Assembly: GCF_001467955.1 (NCBI RefSeq)
Contig: NZ_LNYR01000012.1
Coordinates: 216,325-280,324 of the forward strand
Reading direction: 5' to 3'
Origin: Legionella quateirensis
GTDB lineage: Bacteria > Pseudomonadota > Gammaproteobacteria > Legionellales > Legionellaceae
DNA length: 64,000 bases
A program made the position numbers and the translations under genes. Of the stretch, positions 36,381 to 44,792 are shown piece by piece. Positions within the stretch are counted from its first letter, which is position 1. Each line of letters begins with the position of its first letter. The notes below the pieces were generated by a model. It was given only the letters and a program-made list of their open reading frames with translations. It did no database searches and had not been told where the DNA came from.

Positions 36381-36430
36381 ATATGATTTTAGAGTCAGGG
36401 TAAATTCATTTATCCTGAATCAGATCATAT
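36381..36430. promoter_or_regulatory. Nested palindrome between divergent genes
   Basis: Outer arms ATATGAT (36381-36387) and ATCATAT (36424-36430) enclose inner arms TCAGGGTAAA (36395-36404) and TTTATCCTGA (36409-36418), which pair with one G-T wobble around a 4-base loop. It lies 32 bases before the exported protein gene start and about 190 bases before the monooxygenase gene. A regulator-binding site or leader structure is likely, because both flanking genes read away from it. Confidence 0.45.
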
Positions 36431-36622
36431 CGATTCATTGAAGAGATACTACAATACGTGTTACTATTGGATGAGCGGTAAAGTGACCTCTCATTAATTT
36501 TCGATTGTTGTATATAAACTTCCTTAATTGAAATAACTGCGGTACCTCATAAATAGAAATAGCTCCTACTTGTACTGAATGTACATCCAAATTTTTAATA
36601 TAAACATGAATAAGAAGCAAAT

Positions 36623-37840
36623 ATGTTAACTAATCCATTAAAAAATACACGAATTCTGATTTCTGGTGCAAGCATAGCAGGGCCAGCTCTAGCCTATTGG
36701 CTACAACGCTATGGTTTTACAGTAACAGTTATAGAACAGTCTCAGCAATTAAGAACTGGGGGATACAAAGTTGATACTCGAGGAAAATGCATCGATGTTC
36801 TTAAAGCGATGGGATTATATGAACAAGTCAAGAAATGTCATGTTCATACAAAATCAGCGATATTCGTTGATGATGAAGGCAACACTGTTATGGAAATGCC
36901 CGCTTCTGAATTGGGAATGCGAGAAAAAGATGATGTAGAACTTCTAAGAGGAGATTTATCAAATCTTCTTTATGAAGCATCGCGACATACCTGTGATTAT
37001 ATATTGGGTGACTCCATTAAATCCATCAATCAAACTGATGATGAAATTGAAGTTCAATTTGTACATGGACAATCCAGAACATTTGATCTGCTTGTTGGGG
37101 CTGATGGTATCCATTCAAATGTGCGCAGGCAAATATTTGGTGATGAACAGAAGTTTTTATATGATCTCGGACACTATTATTATGGTATTTACAGCGTTGA
37201 AAATTATTTGGATTTCGCAAATGAAGAAGTTTTTTACTCGAAAAATAATATGCAGATTAACATGTCATTTACTAATAAACAGGATGCTTTTAAAGTAATT
37301 TATCTCTTTCAAGATACCCAATTAATCTTTAATTATCGAGATGTTGAACAGCACAAGGCGACACTTAATAAACACTACCAACACGGTAAATGGGAGACTC
37401 CTGCTTTATTAAAAGCCATGGATAGCGCTTCTGATTTTTATTTTGACGCAGTAAGACAAGTCCGGATGCAGAGTTGGTCTAAAGGCCGAGTTGTCTTGGT
37501 TGGCGATGCGGCTTATAGCCCTGCATTAACTTCAGGCCAAGGAAGTAGTATTGCTATTGTAGGAGCCTATGTGTTGGCCGGAGAGCTGTTTGCTGCTGGT
37601 GGAAATTATGAAATCGCTTTTGGTTCTTATCAACAACTCATGAGCAATTATGTAAAATTGAATCAAGACTTAGGTGAAGCCGTGATGCAGTTCATACTTC
37701 CGAAAAGCAAATCTCGAATTTCTGGATGGATAAATAAATTGAGCTCCTGGGTATTGCCAAAGGATTATGCGATAAAAAAACTTCGACAACAATTTCTTAT
37801 GGCATCAAACGGAATTAAACTTAAAGACTATGCCATATAG
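36623..37840 (+). CDS. FAD-dependent monooxygenase (TetX/PHBH class A type)
   Basis: A 405-residue class A flavin monooxygenase. The N-terminal FAD motif is I-S-G-A-S-I-A-G-P-A-L-A-Y. The D-G motif is L-V-G-A-D-G-I-H-S-N-V-R-R near residue 155, and the G-D motif is V-L-V-G-D-A-A-Y-S-P near 293. It most resembles TetX-like and related antibiotic- or aromatic-hydroxylating enzymes; the substrate cannot be told. No signal peptide. It converges with the 29-residue peptide gene, separated by a hairpin at 37891-37911. Confidence 0.88.
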   Translation: MLTNPLKNTRILISGASIAGPALAYWLQRYGFTVTVIEQSQQLRTGGYKVDTRGKCIDVLKAMGLYEQVKKCHVHTKSAIFVDDEGNTVMEMPASELGMREKDDVELLRGDLSNLLYEASRHTCDYILGDSIKSINQTDDEIEVQFVHGQSRTFDLLVGADGIHSNVRRQIFGDEQKFLYDLGHYYYGIYSVENYLDFANEEVFYSKNNMQINMSFTNKQDAFKVIYLFQDTQLIFNYRDVEQHKATLNKHYQHGKWETPALLKAMDSASDFYFDAVRQVRMQSWSKGRVVLVGDAAYSPALTSGQGSSIAIVGAYVLAGELFAAGGNYEIAFGSYQQLMSNYVKLNQDLGEAVMQFILPKSKSRISGWINKLSSWVLPKDYAIKKLRQQFLMASNGIKLKDYAI

Positions 37841-37890
37841 GCTTCCATTGAAGAAATCTGGTAAATATTCAATTGTTTCAAGTTAATTTT

Positions 37891-37911
37891 GGGGACGATT
37901 CTTTCGTCCCC
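37891..37911. terminator. Hairpin between convergent genes
   Basis: Perfect 8-base arms GGGGACGA and TCGTCCCC around a 5-base loop, 50 bases after the monooxygenase stop and 73 bases after the end of the peptide gene on the other strand. The position suggests a shared terminator. Neither side has a strong T-run. Confidence 0.65.
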
Positions 37912-37984
37912 TGTTGAAGCAGCTGACTGTTCTTATCTGGATTGAAATTGCTTAAATTAGAGTATACATGACTTGATCGTAGGC

Positions 37985-38074
37985 CTATCCGACACAAGTA
38001 CCAGGGCCACACCAACCTTGATTTATTTTCAGAATTTTTTGTTGGATTATCTTGTTTATAATCTGATCTTTCAT
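37985..38074 (-). CDS. 29-residue peptide with C-terminal Trp/Cys/Gly/Pro core
   Basis: A short gene with strong expression signals. A near-consensus sigma-70 promoter lies upstream (38114-38142). The site AAGGGAG lies 7 bases before the ATG. The first 18 residues are Lys, Ile and Gln rich and would make an amphipathic helix. The last 10 are G-W-C-G-P-G-T-C-V-G. A Lys/Ile helical leader followed by a compact Cys core looks like a precursor of a modified peptide (RiPP), but no maturase, protease or exporter was recognised beside it. A signalling, metal-binding or toxic peptide are alternatives. The nearest enzymes are the convergent FAD monooxygenase and the upstream phosphoribosyltransferase. 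Confidence 0.65.
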   Translation of the reverse strand: MKDQIINKIIQQKILKINQGWCGPGTCVG

Positions 38075-38113
38075 GAATATTCTCCCTTTAAATGTAAATG
38101 CATGTGCAGTTAA

Positions 38114-38142
38114 AGAATATAAAACCTATAAAAATCAGTCAA
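38114..38142 (-). promoter_or_regulatory. Sigma-70 promoter of the 29-residue peptide
   Basis: On the minus strand, TTGACT (38142-38137) and TATTCT (38119-38114) are separated by exactly 17 bases. The predicted transcript start is about 30 bases before the peptide's ATG. Confidence 0.6.
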
Positions 38143-38294
38143 TTAGTTACCAGGTAGTAACCTCCCAAGAGATTCAGGCGAGAGATACTGAAGCAGATTT
38201 GAATCCTGCTCCAGATGCTGATGATGGGAAAATCCCGAGTTTATTGAGAAGTGACACTTTGTGTAACGATACTGCCGAAAACGCAAAAGTCTAC

Positions 38295-38855
38295 TTATTC
38301 GTGTTCAGGATGCACAACAAAAATACCTGGCGCATTGCGTAGGTATTCATGGTAATCCATGCCATATCCAAAGATGTAATGATCCTCTACCTCAAGTCCC
38401 ACAAAGTCAGCCTTTTGCAGACCATTAGTCACTCTTTTGCGATATTTATCTACCAATACAGCACTGTAAACTTGTTTTGCACCCATGGCCTTAATTTCTT
38501 CAATAATTGCAGCTAGCGTTACTCCACCATCAAGTATGTCATCCACTATTAATACAGTTCGATCTTCTAAATTAACAGAAGGTTTAACCTTCCAATGAAT
38601 TTCACCTCCAGTGATATCCCCTCTATAGCGAGTTGCATGAACATAATCCACTTCTAAAGGGAAATCCAGACGATGCAGCAAGTTGCCTAAGGGAACCAAT
38701 CCGCCAATCATGACACATAAAATGACTGGATTTTGATCCTGTAGTTTTTCATGGATTTTAATGGCCATTCTATCAAGCGCTGCTTCTACTTCATTGGTAG
38801 TAAATAAACAGGTTGATTTTTCATAAACTTCCTTTATTTTACTAGGGATAGTCAT
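38295..38855 (-). CDS. hpt: Hypoxanthine-type phosphoribosyltransferase
   Basis: A 186-residue purine salvage enzyme that joins hypoxanthine or guanine to PRPP. The PRPP-binding motif is [14 protein letters not shown] near residue 96, and the N-terminal loop is [16 protein letters not shown] near 45. The C-terminal G-Y-G-M-D-Y matches hypoxanthine-guanine enzymes. Substrate range (hypoxanthine, guanine, xanthine) cannot be fixed from sequence. The peptide gene follows 220 bases downstream on the same strand from its own promoter. Confidence 0.9.
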   Translation of the reverse strand: MTIPSKIKEVYEKSTCLFTTNEVEAALDRMAIKIHEKLQDQNPVILCVMIGGLVPLGNLLHRLDFPLEVDYVHATRYRGDITGGEIHWKVKPSVNLEDRTVLIVDDILDGGVTLAAIIEEIKAMGAKQVYSAVLVDKYRKRVTNGLQKADFVGLEVEDHYIFGYGMDYHEYLRNAPGIFVVHPEHE

Positions 38856-38919
38856 TTAGTTTCCTTCGATATAGAGACTGATTTGTTATAGAACATGAAT
38901 GGTCTAACTCAAAAATAAA

Positions 38920-39246
38920 TTAATCTTTTATTTTACCTGTTCCTGGAAATGGACTGACTTTGTTTCCATACCCCAGATTGTCCTTGACTTTAGCTGTACC
39001 TTGTTTTGTTACTTCATCGATTCGAAAGATTGAATGCATAGGTATAAACGTACGTTTAACACCGTTAAATTCCATTTTCAGCTTCTCTTCAGAAGGATCT
39101 ACAACCAATGCCGTTTGTTCACCAAATACCAATTCCTCAACTTCAAGAAACCCAAACATTTCACTTTCTTTAATAGATCGTGCATATATCTCATAAATTG
39201 CTTCTTGATTAGCAAAAGTGATTTTAAACAATGTTTTTTTCGTCAT
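38920..39246 (-). CDS. DUF1820 family protein
   Basis: A 108-residue soluble protein whose N-terminal K-I-T-F-A-N-Q-E-A-I-Y-E-I-Y-A-R and middle M-E-F-N-G-V-K-R-T-F-I-P-M-H-S-I-F-R-I match DUF1820, a small gammaproteobacterial family of unknown function. Gene order beside hpt has no obvious functional meaning. Confidence 0.85.
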   Translation of the reverse strand: MTKKTLFKITFANQEAIYEIYARSIKESEMFGFLEVEELVFGEQTALVVDPSEEKLKMEFNGVKRTFIPMHSIFRIDEVTKQGTAKVKDNLGYGNKVSPFPGTGKIKD

Positions 39247-39323
39247 GAATTTAACCTTTTCTTAAAGCAAACTGAAGTATACAAAAATATGAGTGTATTG
39301 TTCAAATAATTATACATTAATAA

Positions 39324-40067
39324 TTAATTCGTTGCTGGTTGCAAGGGTGATTTATACTCTTTAACAATGGGTTGTTCTACCGGTTGAGTTAATAGAGATG
39401 GGCTAATGTATTCATATTTCTGTGCAATATAGCAATAAAATCCAGAGGGGAATGGCCAAATCATCTTACCCACCTCATCAAAAAAGGTCAGTTTATTTAG
39501 AATAGATTTTTTATTAATAGGCGGAATATAACCAAAATTGTTTAACGAGCATTGCCTGTAGCCTCTTTGTAGAAAAATTCTATTAAGATTAAAGGCAGTA
39601 CGCATTTTAATTTTACGATTATCATAACAATGTAATAATCCGCATTTCATTGCGGCACCCCATAAACTCCAGGGATTGATATTTAATAATACGACAAGGC
39701 CCATAGGTTTAAGAATTCGATCAATTTCATCAATCAGGGTATAGCTGTTATCAAAAGGTTCTAAAACCAGAGGTGCAATCACACAGTCAAGACTGTTTCT
39801 ATTTAATGGTATTTGGCTAAATGAGCATTCCAGACTGAATTTTTTATGAAGATCAAACGGAGAAGCTAACCATTTGTTGCTATAACGTAATGAATCCATC
39901 CAGGGATTATCACCACAATTACCCAGTTGTAACAGAGTATCCCCTTTTAAACATTCTTTTAGAGGTTCTAATTGATTGGCAAACTCGTGCACAACAGACA
40001 AGCCAAGTGGAGTTTGAAACCACAAGTTTAGAGCTTGATAATGTTTTAACTGCTGAGCGATCAACAA
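39324..40067 (-). CDS. Class I SAM-dependent methyltransferase
   Basis: A 247-residue protein with a weak SAM-binding motif I (L-L-Q-L-G-N-C-G-D near residue 43) and a post-motif D-C-V-I-A-P-L-V-L-E near 96. L-K-P-M-G-L-V-V-L-L-N-I-N-P-W-S-L-W-G is typical of a group often located beside the glyoxalase II gene. The first codon of the frame is TTG (40067), with AGG about 9 bases before it. Substrate unknown. Confidence 0.8.
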   Translation of the reverse strand: MLIAQQLKHYQALNLWFQTPLGLSVVHEFANQLEPLKECLKGDTLLQLGNCGDNPWMDSLRYSNKWLASPFDLHKKFSLECSFSQIPLNRNSLDCVIAPLVLEPFDNSYTLIDEIDRILKPMGLVVLLNINPWSLWGAAMKCGLLHCYDNRKIKMRTAFNLNRIFLQRGYRQCSLNNFGYIPPINKKSILNKLTFFDEVGKMIWPFPSGFYCYIAQKYEYISPSLLTQPVEQPIVKEYKSPLQPATN

Positions 40068-40450
40068 AATAGTACCTGTTTTTAATGGTTATTTATTCAT
40101 TTATCTACAATACAACGAGATTCAGATGCAGACAATTCATTTTGTAGATTTAAATTCTTCTCTATAAATTATTATAAAAGAAGTTCACTTATACATAACG
40201 TACTTTATATTTCATCCATTCAAGTAGCATCATTTCTCGATAAATGCATTCAAAACGCAGTGAACCTTCTTAATATTTAGGCACGGCAAGGTCCCGCATT
40301 ACATTCTCGATGAGGTTTCACGTACTTTTACTAAAGATATCAAATATATAACTTAACTATAGGATTAAATGTTAATTTGTGAGTAAAATTCGTGAAATTA
40401 AATGAGTTTTTAACTATAGTTAGAAATAATATACACTTTGAATATTAAAT
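40068..40450. other. Intergenic region upstream of pilB
   Basis: About 380 AT-rich bases between divergent genes. It should contain the promoters of the methyltransferase and of pilBCD. I looked for a sigma-54 GG-N10-GC pattern around the only GC-rich patch (40280-40300) and found none with correct spacing. Confidence 0.4.
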
Positions 40451-42175
40451 ATGGTTCTGATAACGGACGAACAGAGACTGCAGGGTATCGGGCAACTTCT
40501 TGTCCTTGAAAAGCTATTAGAAAAATCTAAGGCTATTGATTATTATAAATCGGCAGCTTCTGAAAAAATTTCTTTAATCCAATATTTAGTAAAAAATAAT
40601 ATATTGACTGCTGAACAAATTGCTTTAACTGCGGCACAAAACTTTGGTGTGCCAATGATTGATCTTAATTGTATTGATGTAGATGCCATTCCAGCCAATT
40701 TAGTTAACGAAAAATTGATTCGACGTCACTCAATGATTCCTTTATTTACAAGGGGCAGTAATTTATACCTTGCAACGGATGACCCCAGTAAACAAACGTC
40801 GCTTAAAGAAATACAGTTTCATACAGGGTTAAATACTAATGCGATCGTAGTTGAAACCGATAAGCTGTCTGTATTAATCGAACGGTTATTGACTGCAAAA
40901 GAAAGTCAGGGTTTATCTGAATATGTTGATGACTCCAATGACCTGGAAGGCCTGGAAATCAGTGCGGATGATGAGGAACATGAAGGTGAGGTCTCTACTT
41001 CGGTTACTGATGACGCCCCTATTGTAAAATTTGTTAATAAAATATTGCTGGATGCCATTAAACAAGGTGCGTCAGATATCCATTTCGAACCCTATGAGCG
41101 CGAATATCGTATTCGCTACAGACAAGACGGTATTCTACATGAAGTAGCTACGCCTCCAGTTAGTTTGTCATCTCGTATTACTGCACGCATAAAAGTAATG
41201 TCCTGTCTTGATATTTCGGAACGAAGAATTCCACAAGATGGCGGTTTTAAAATGAAGATTTCTAAAGCCCGATCCATTGATTTCAGGGTCAGTACCTGCC
41301 CTACTTCGGGTGGAGAAAAGGTTGTCATGAGGATTCTTGATCCCGGAGCAGCCAAATTAGGGATTGAAGCCCTTGGCTTTAGCCCTATTCAACGATCACA
41401 TTTCGTTAAAGCCATTGAGCGTCCTCAGGGCATGATTCTGGTAACTGGGCCTACTGGAAGTGGTAAAACAGTTACGTTATATACTGCATTGAATATACTC
41501 AACACCATTGAAGTCAATATATCAACTGCTGAGGATCCCGTTGAAATTAAAGTTCCAGGGATTAATCAGGTTAATATTAATCCAAAAGCTGGTTTAACCT
41601 TCTCAGGAGCCTTACGCTCCTTTCTACGCCAAGATCCAGATATTATAATGGTTGGGGAGATTAGAGACTTTGAAACGGCTGAAATCGCAATTAAAGCCGC
41701 ACAAACGGGCCATTTAGTCCTATCAACCCTTCATACAAATAGTGCTGCAGAAACCTTAAACCGGTTAGTTAATATGGGTATCCCGACTTTTAATATAGCC
41801 AGTTCAGTGACAATTATAATTGCCCAGCGCCTGGCAAGAAAGTTATGTGAACATTGTAAAGTAGTTCGAGATGATTTCACTAATCAGGGTTTATTGGAGC
41901 TGGGTTTTAAAGAAAGTGATTTGCAGGATATCAAATTATATAAATCTGTGGGCTGCAATCAATGTACGAATGGTTATCGTGGACGTGTTGGACTTTTTGA
42001 AGTACTTCCCATGACTAAAACACTAGGTCAACTCATTATGTCTGGAGGAAATTCTTTGGAAATTTTAAAACTGGCCCAATCTGAAGGAATGCTTACTATT
42101 TTTGAATCCGGTTTGGAAAAGGTGAGACAAGGAATTACCACCATAGAGGAGGTCAATCGGGTAACCGTTGATTAA
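40451..42175 (+). CDS. pilB: Type IV pilus assembly ATPase PilB
   Basis: A 574-residue extension ATPase of type IV pili. The N-terminal T2SSE domain lies at about 20-150. Walker A is G-P-T-G-S-G-K-T-V near residue 335. The Asp box and Walker B region G-A-L-R-S-F-L-R-Q-D-P-D-I-I-M-V-G-E-I-R and the His box H-L-V-L-S-T-L-H-T-N follow. A tetracysteine zinc site is formed by C-E-H-C near 474 and C-N-Q-C near 502. It powers pilus extension at the inner membrane and is needed for natural competence in Legionella. Confidence 0.97.
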   Translation: MVLITDEQRLQGIGQLLVLEKLLEKSKAIDYYKSAASEKISLIQYLVKNNILTAEQIALTAAQNFGVPMIDLNCIDVDAIPANLVNEKLIRRHSMIPLFTRGSNLYLATDDPSKQTSLKEIQFHTGLNTNAIVVETDKLSVLIERLLTAKESQGLSEYVDDSNDLEGLEISADDEEHEGEVSTSVTDDAPIVKFVNKILLDAIKQGASDIHFEPYEREYRIRYRQDGILHEVATPPVSLSSRITARIKVMSCLDISERRIPQDGGFKMKISKARSIDFRVSTCPTSGGEKVVMRILDPGAAKLGIEALGFSPIQRSHFVKAIERPQGMILVTGPTGSGKTVTLYTALNILNTIEVNISTAEDPVEIKVPGINQVNINPKAGLTFSGALRSFLRQDPDIIMVGEIRDFETAEIAIKAAQTGHLVLSTLHTNSAAETLNRLVNMGIPTFNIASSVTIIIAQRLARKLCEHCKVVRDDFTNQGLLELGFKESDLQDIKLYKSVGCNQCTNGYRGRVGLFEVLPMTKTLGQLIMSGGNSLEILKLAQSEGMLTIFESGLEKVRQGITTIEEVNRVTVD

Positions 42176-42179
42176 TTTC

Positions 42180-43400
42180 ATGGATAAAAAAGCTAATCCA
42201 GTACTTACATTTCATTATGAAGGAATTAATAAATCGGGCCAAAAAATGATTGGCGAAATTGAGGCAAGAAGCTTGGCCATTGCTAAAGCAGACCTAAGAA
42301 AGCAAGGTATTGTCGCCAATAAAGTAGTAAAGAAAAGAAAACCTTTTTTTGATAGAAAAAATAAAAAAATTAAACCAGGAGATATCACAGTATTCAGCCG
42401 TCAGTTAGCTACTATGATCGAGGCGGGAATTCCTCTGGTACAATCATTTGATATAGTTGCAAAGGGACAATCCAATAAACGACTTAAAGATCTGATTGAG
42501 ACGATTAAGCATGATGTTGAAACAGGTCTTACTTTATCTGAAGCTTTAGTCAAGCACCCTGCTTTTTTCAATGAATTATTTTGTAATCTTGTTGATGCTG
42601 GTGAAAAATCAGGTTCTCTGGATGTGATGTTGGATAAAGTTGCAACTTACAAAGAAAAAATTGAAACCATAAAAAAGAAAATTAAAAAAGCGCTCACCTA
42701 TCCAATTGCTGTTATGGTTGTTGCCCTAATCGTAACTGCTGGATTATTGATCTTTGTTGTTCCTCAATTTGAATCCTTGTTTAAAGGTTTTGGGGCTGAT
42801 TTGCCTGCATTGACCGCCGCGGTAGTTCAAATGTCGAAATTTATGCAGGCTTACTGGTATTATGTATTTGGTACTTTGGGCGCTCTTATTTATGCTTTAC
42901 TCTATGCAAAAAATCATTCGCCTAATTTTGCGCAAAATATGGATAGAATTTTATTAAAAGTTCCTGTAATCGGACCTATCCTTGAAAAAGCAGCTATAGC
43001 ACGATTTACACGAACTTTATCCATCACTTTTGCTGCAGGACTACCTCTTGTTGAAGCCTTAAAATCTGTTGCTGGAGCAACGGGTAATATCATATTTGCC
43101 AATGCCACGGAACAAATTCGCGAAGAAGTTTCTACTGGACAACAAATGAATATGGCGATGGAAAATACCCATCTTTTTCCTAATATGGTGATTCAGATGG
43201 TTGCAATTGGTGAGGAATCGGGCGCATTAGAAAAGATGCTCGGAAAAGTAGCGGATTTTTACGAAGAAGATGTCGATAATGCAGTAGATGCTTTAAGTAG
43301 TTTATTGGAACCTATAATTATGTCAATATTGGGTATTCTGGTTGGCGGTTTAGTAGTTGCTATGTACCTGCCTATCTTTAAACTGGGATCCGCCGTCTAA
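42180..43400 (+). CDS. pilC: Type IV pilus inner-membrane platform PilC
   Basis: About 406 residues with two T2SSF domains (about 70-190 and 275-398; F-S-R-Q-L-A-T-M-I-E-A-G-I-P-L near 76 and F-T-R-T-L-S-I-T-F-A-A-G-L-P-L near 275) and three membrane helices. ATG at 42180 is preferred over a TTG at 42168 that would overlap pilB. It is the platform that PilB turns to insert pilins. Confidence 0.97.
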   Translation: MDKKANPVLTFHYEGINKSGQKMIGEIEARSLAIAKADLRKQGIVANKVVKKRKPFFDRKNKKIKPGDITVFSRQLATMIEAGIPLVQSFDIVAKGQSNKRLKDLIETIKHDVETGLTLSEALVKHPAFFNELFCNLVDAGEKSGSLDVMLDKVATYKEKIETIKKKIKKALTYPIAVMVVALIVTAGLLIFVVPQFESLFKGFGADLPALTAAVVQMSKFMQAYWYYVFGTLGALIYALLYAKNHSPNFAQNMDRILLKVPVIGPILEKAAIARFTRTLSITFAAGLPLVEALKSVAGATGNIIFANATEQIREEVSTGQQMNMAMENTHLFPNMVIQMVAIGEESGALEKMLGKVADFYEEDVDNAVDALSSLLEPIIMSILGILVGGLVVAMYLPIFKLGSAV

Positions 43401-43441
43401 TCTAAAGAATGATTCAGAACATAAAAGGAATTGAACTCTAA

Positions 43442-44305
43442 ATGATACACGAATTATTAAACTATAATCCTGCTTTGATGTATCTGATCATCATCATTAT
43501 TTCACTGGCCATAGGTAGCTTGCTCAATGTAATCATTTACCGCCTGCCAATCATGTTACAAACAGAATGGAGGGAGCAGTGCTGTGAGTTGTTGGATATT
43601 AAGGATAAAAAGAAACAGCCGAATCTTAATTTATTTTTGCCCAGATCTTTTTGTCCTGAATGTAAAACTCAGGTTAAGGCATGGCAGAACATCCCTATTC
43701 TTAGCTATTTGTTATTAAGAGGCCGTTGTTTTTCCTGTAAGCATCCCATCTCGCTGCGTTACCCCTTTATAGAATTGCTAACGATGCTGTTGTCCTTATT
43801 TGCAAGTTGGCATTTTGGATTTACTTTACAATTGCTTTTTGTTTTATTAGGAATTTGGACGTTAATTTCATTAATCTTTATAGATCTGGATCATCAACTA
43901 TTACCTGACAGCCTGACACTAGGGTTTCTCTGGATCGGTCTGATTGCCAACACCCAGAATTTATTTGTACCTCTTCCTGTTGCTGTTTTGAGTTGTGCTG
44001 GTGCGTATGTAGGGCTATGGCTGTTTATCCAGTTGTTCTATTTAATTACCGGTAAAGTTGGAATGGGACATGGTGATTTTAAGCTGTTCGCTGCATTTGG
44101 AGCCTGGTTCGGCTGGGTATATCTACCCTTAATTCTCTTGCTCTCATCAATTAGCGGAGCAATTATTGGTATGATCTATTTGCATGTAAGCAAACAATCA
44201 AGAGATACAACGATACCTTTTGGACCTTTTCTATGTGTCGCTGGACTGATTTCCATGTTTTGGGGACACGCAATAATTTCCTGGTATTTACAGTTTTGGC
44301 TGTAA
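43442..44305 (+). CDS. pilD: Prepilin peptidase/methyltransferase PilD
   Basis: A 287-residue aspartyl membrane protease that cleaves and N-methylates type IV pilins and type II pseudopilins. Two C-x-x-C pairs (C-P-E-C near 74 and C-F-S-C near 98) form the zinc site. The G-M-G-H-G-D motif near 212 holds one catalytic Asp; the other lies in F-I-D-L-D-H near 141. In Legionella one PilD serves both pili and type II secretion. The gene starts 41 bases after pilC. Confidence 0.97.
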   Translation: MIHELLNYNPALMYLIIIIISLAIGSLLNVIIYRLPIMLQTEWREQCCELLDIKDKKKQPNLNLFLPRSFCPECKTQVKAWQNIPILSYLLLRGRCFSCKHPISLRYPFIELLTMLLSLFASWHFGFTLQLLFVLLGIWTLISLIFIDLDHQLLPDSLTLGFLWIGLIANTQNLFVPLPVAVLSCAGAYVGLWLFIQLFYLITGKVGMGHGDFKLFAAFGAWFGWVYLPLILLLSSISGAIIGMIYLHVSKQSRDTTIPFGPFLCVAGLISMFWGHAIISWYLQFWL

Positions 44306-44312
44306 GTCTATC

Positions 44313-44766
44313 GGCACCCTGCCGATTGCAGGAGATAACTCACTTCGTTCGTGATCTGAGATATCCCTTCATAATACTAACGACGATAATGTTCTACTAT
44401 TCAGTATAAACCTTCGTCATTGCGAACAAAGTGAAGCAATCCAGAACACAGTCCAATAAGGCTCCTTTCTAGATTGCTTCGCGTTGCTCGCAATGACGGG
44501 TATTTATAGGGCCATTAAGACTTAAATAAATTCCTTTTCGGATTTAAAAATTATGAAGGGATTACTCAGTTCGTGATGACGTTTCTTCGTGGTACGTCAT
44601 CACGATCGTAGTAAATCTCTCGATGCAGGTTCCTTGCCTCATTGAGGAGATCCCTCACTACACTCGGGATGACGGTTGAATTTCGTCATCCTGAAGGTAG
44701 TGAAGGATCTTCCTATGCAGGCACCTTGCCGTTTGCAGGAGATCTCTCACTTCGTTCGAGATGACG
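44313..44766. repeat. Intergenic block of dispersed repeats
   Basis: Three direct copies of a ~45-base unit occur at 44313-44356, 44625-44675 and 44719-44766. The first and last share G-C-A-C-C-C/T-T-G-C-C-G-A/T-T-T-G-C-A-G-G-A-G-A-T, then CTCACTTCGTTCG. A segment CGTCATCCTGA...GTGAAGGATC (44685-44711) separates the second and third. A related copy lies at 49681-49708. Such repeats are spread through many Legionella intergenic regions. No gene is present here. Confidence 0.75.
44415..44498. repeat. 30-base imperfect inverted repeat
   Basis: Arms at 44415-44444 (starting CGTCATTGCGAAC) and 44469-44498 (ending CTCGCAATGACG) are inverted copies with 26 of 30 matches and a 24-base spacer. It resembles a miniature insertion or a fold-back repeat and lies within the repeat block between pilD and the next gene. 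Confidence 0.8.
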
Positions 44767-44792
44767 TTTCTTTATCCGAATTGTAAGAAAAG

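Noticed and set aside
38073-38342. 89-codon plus-strand frame between the peptide gene and hpt
   Set aside because: No ribosome binding site, it runs antisense into hpt, and it lies over the promoter and leader of the minus-strand peptide gene.
40271-40310. Possible sigma-54 promoter before pilB
   Set aside because: GG and GC elements are present but never with the required 10-base spacing.
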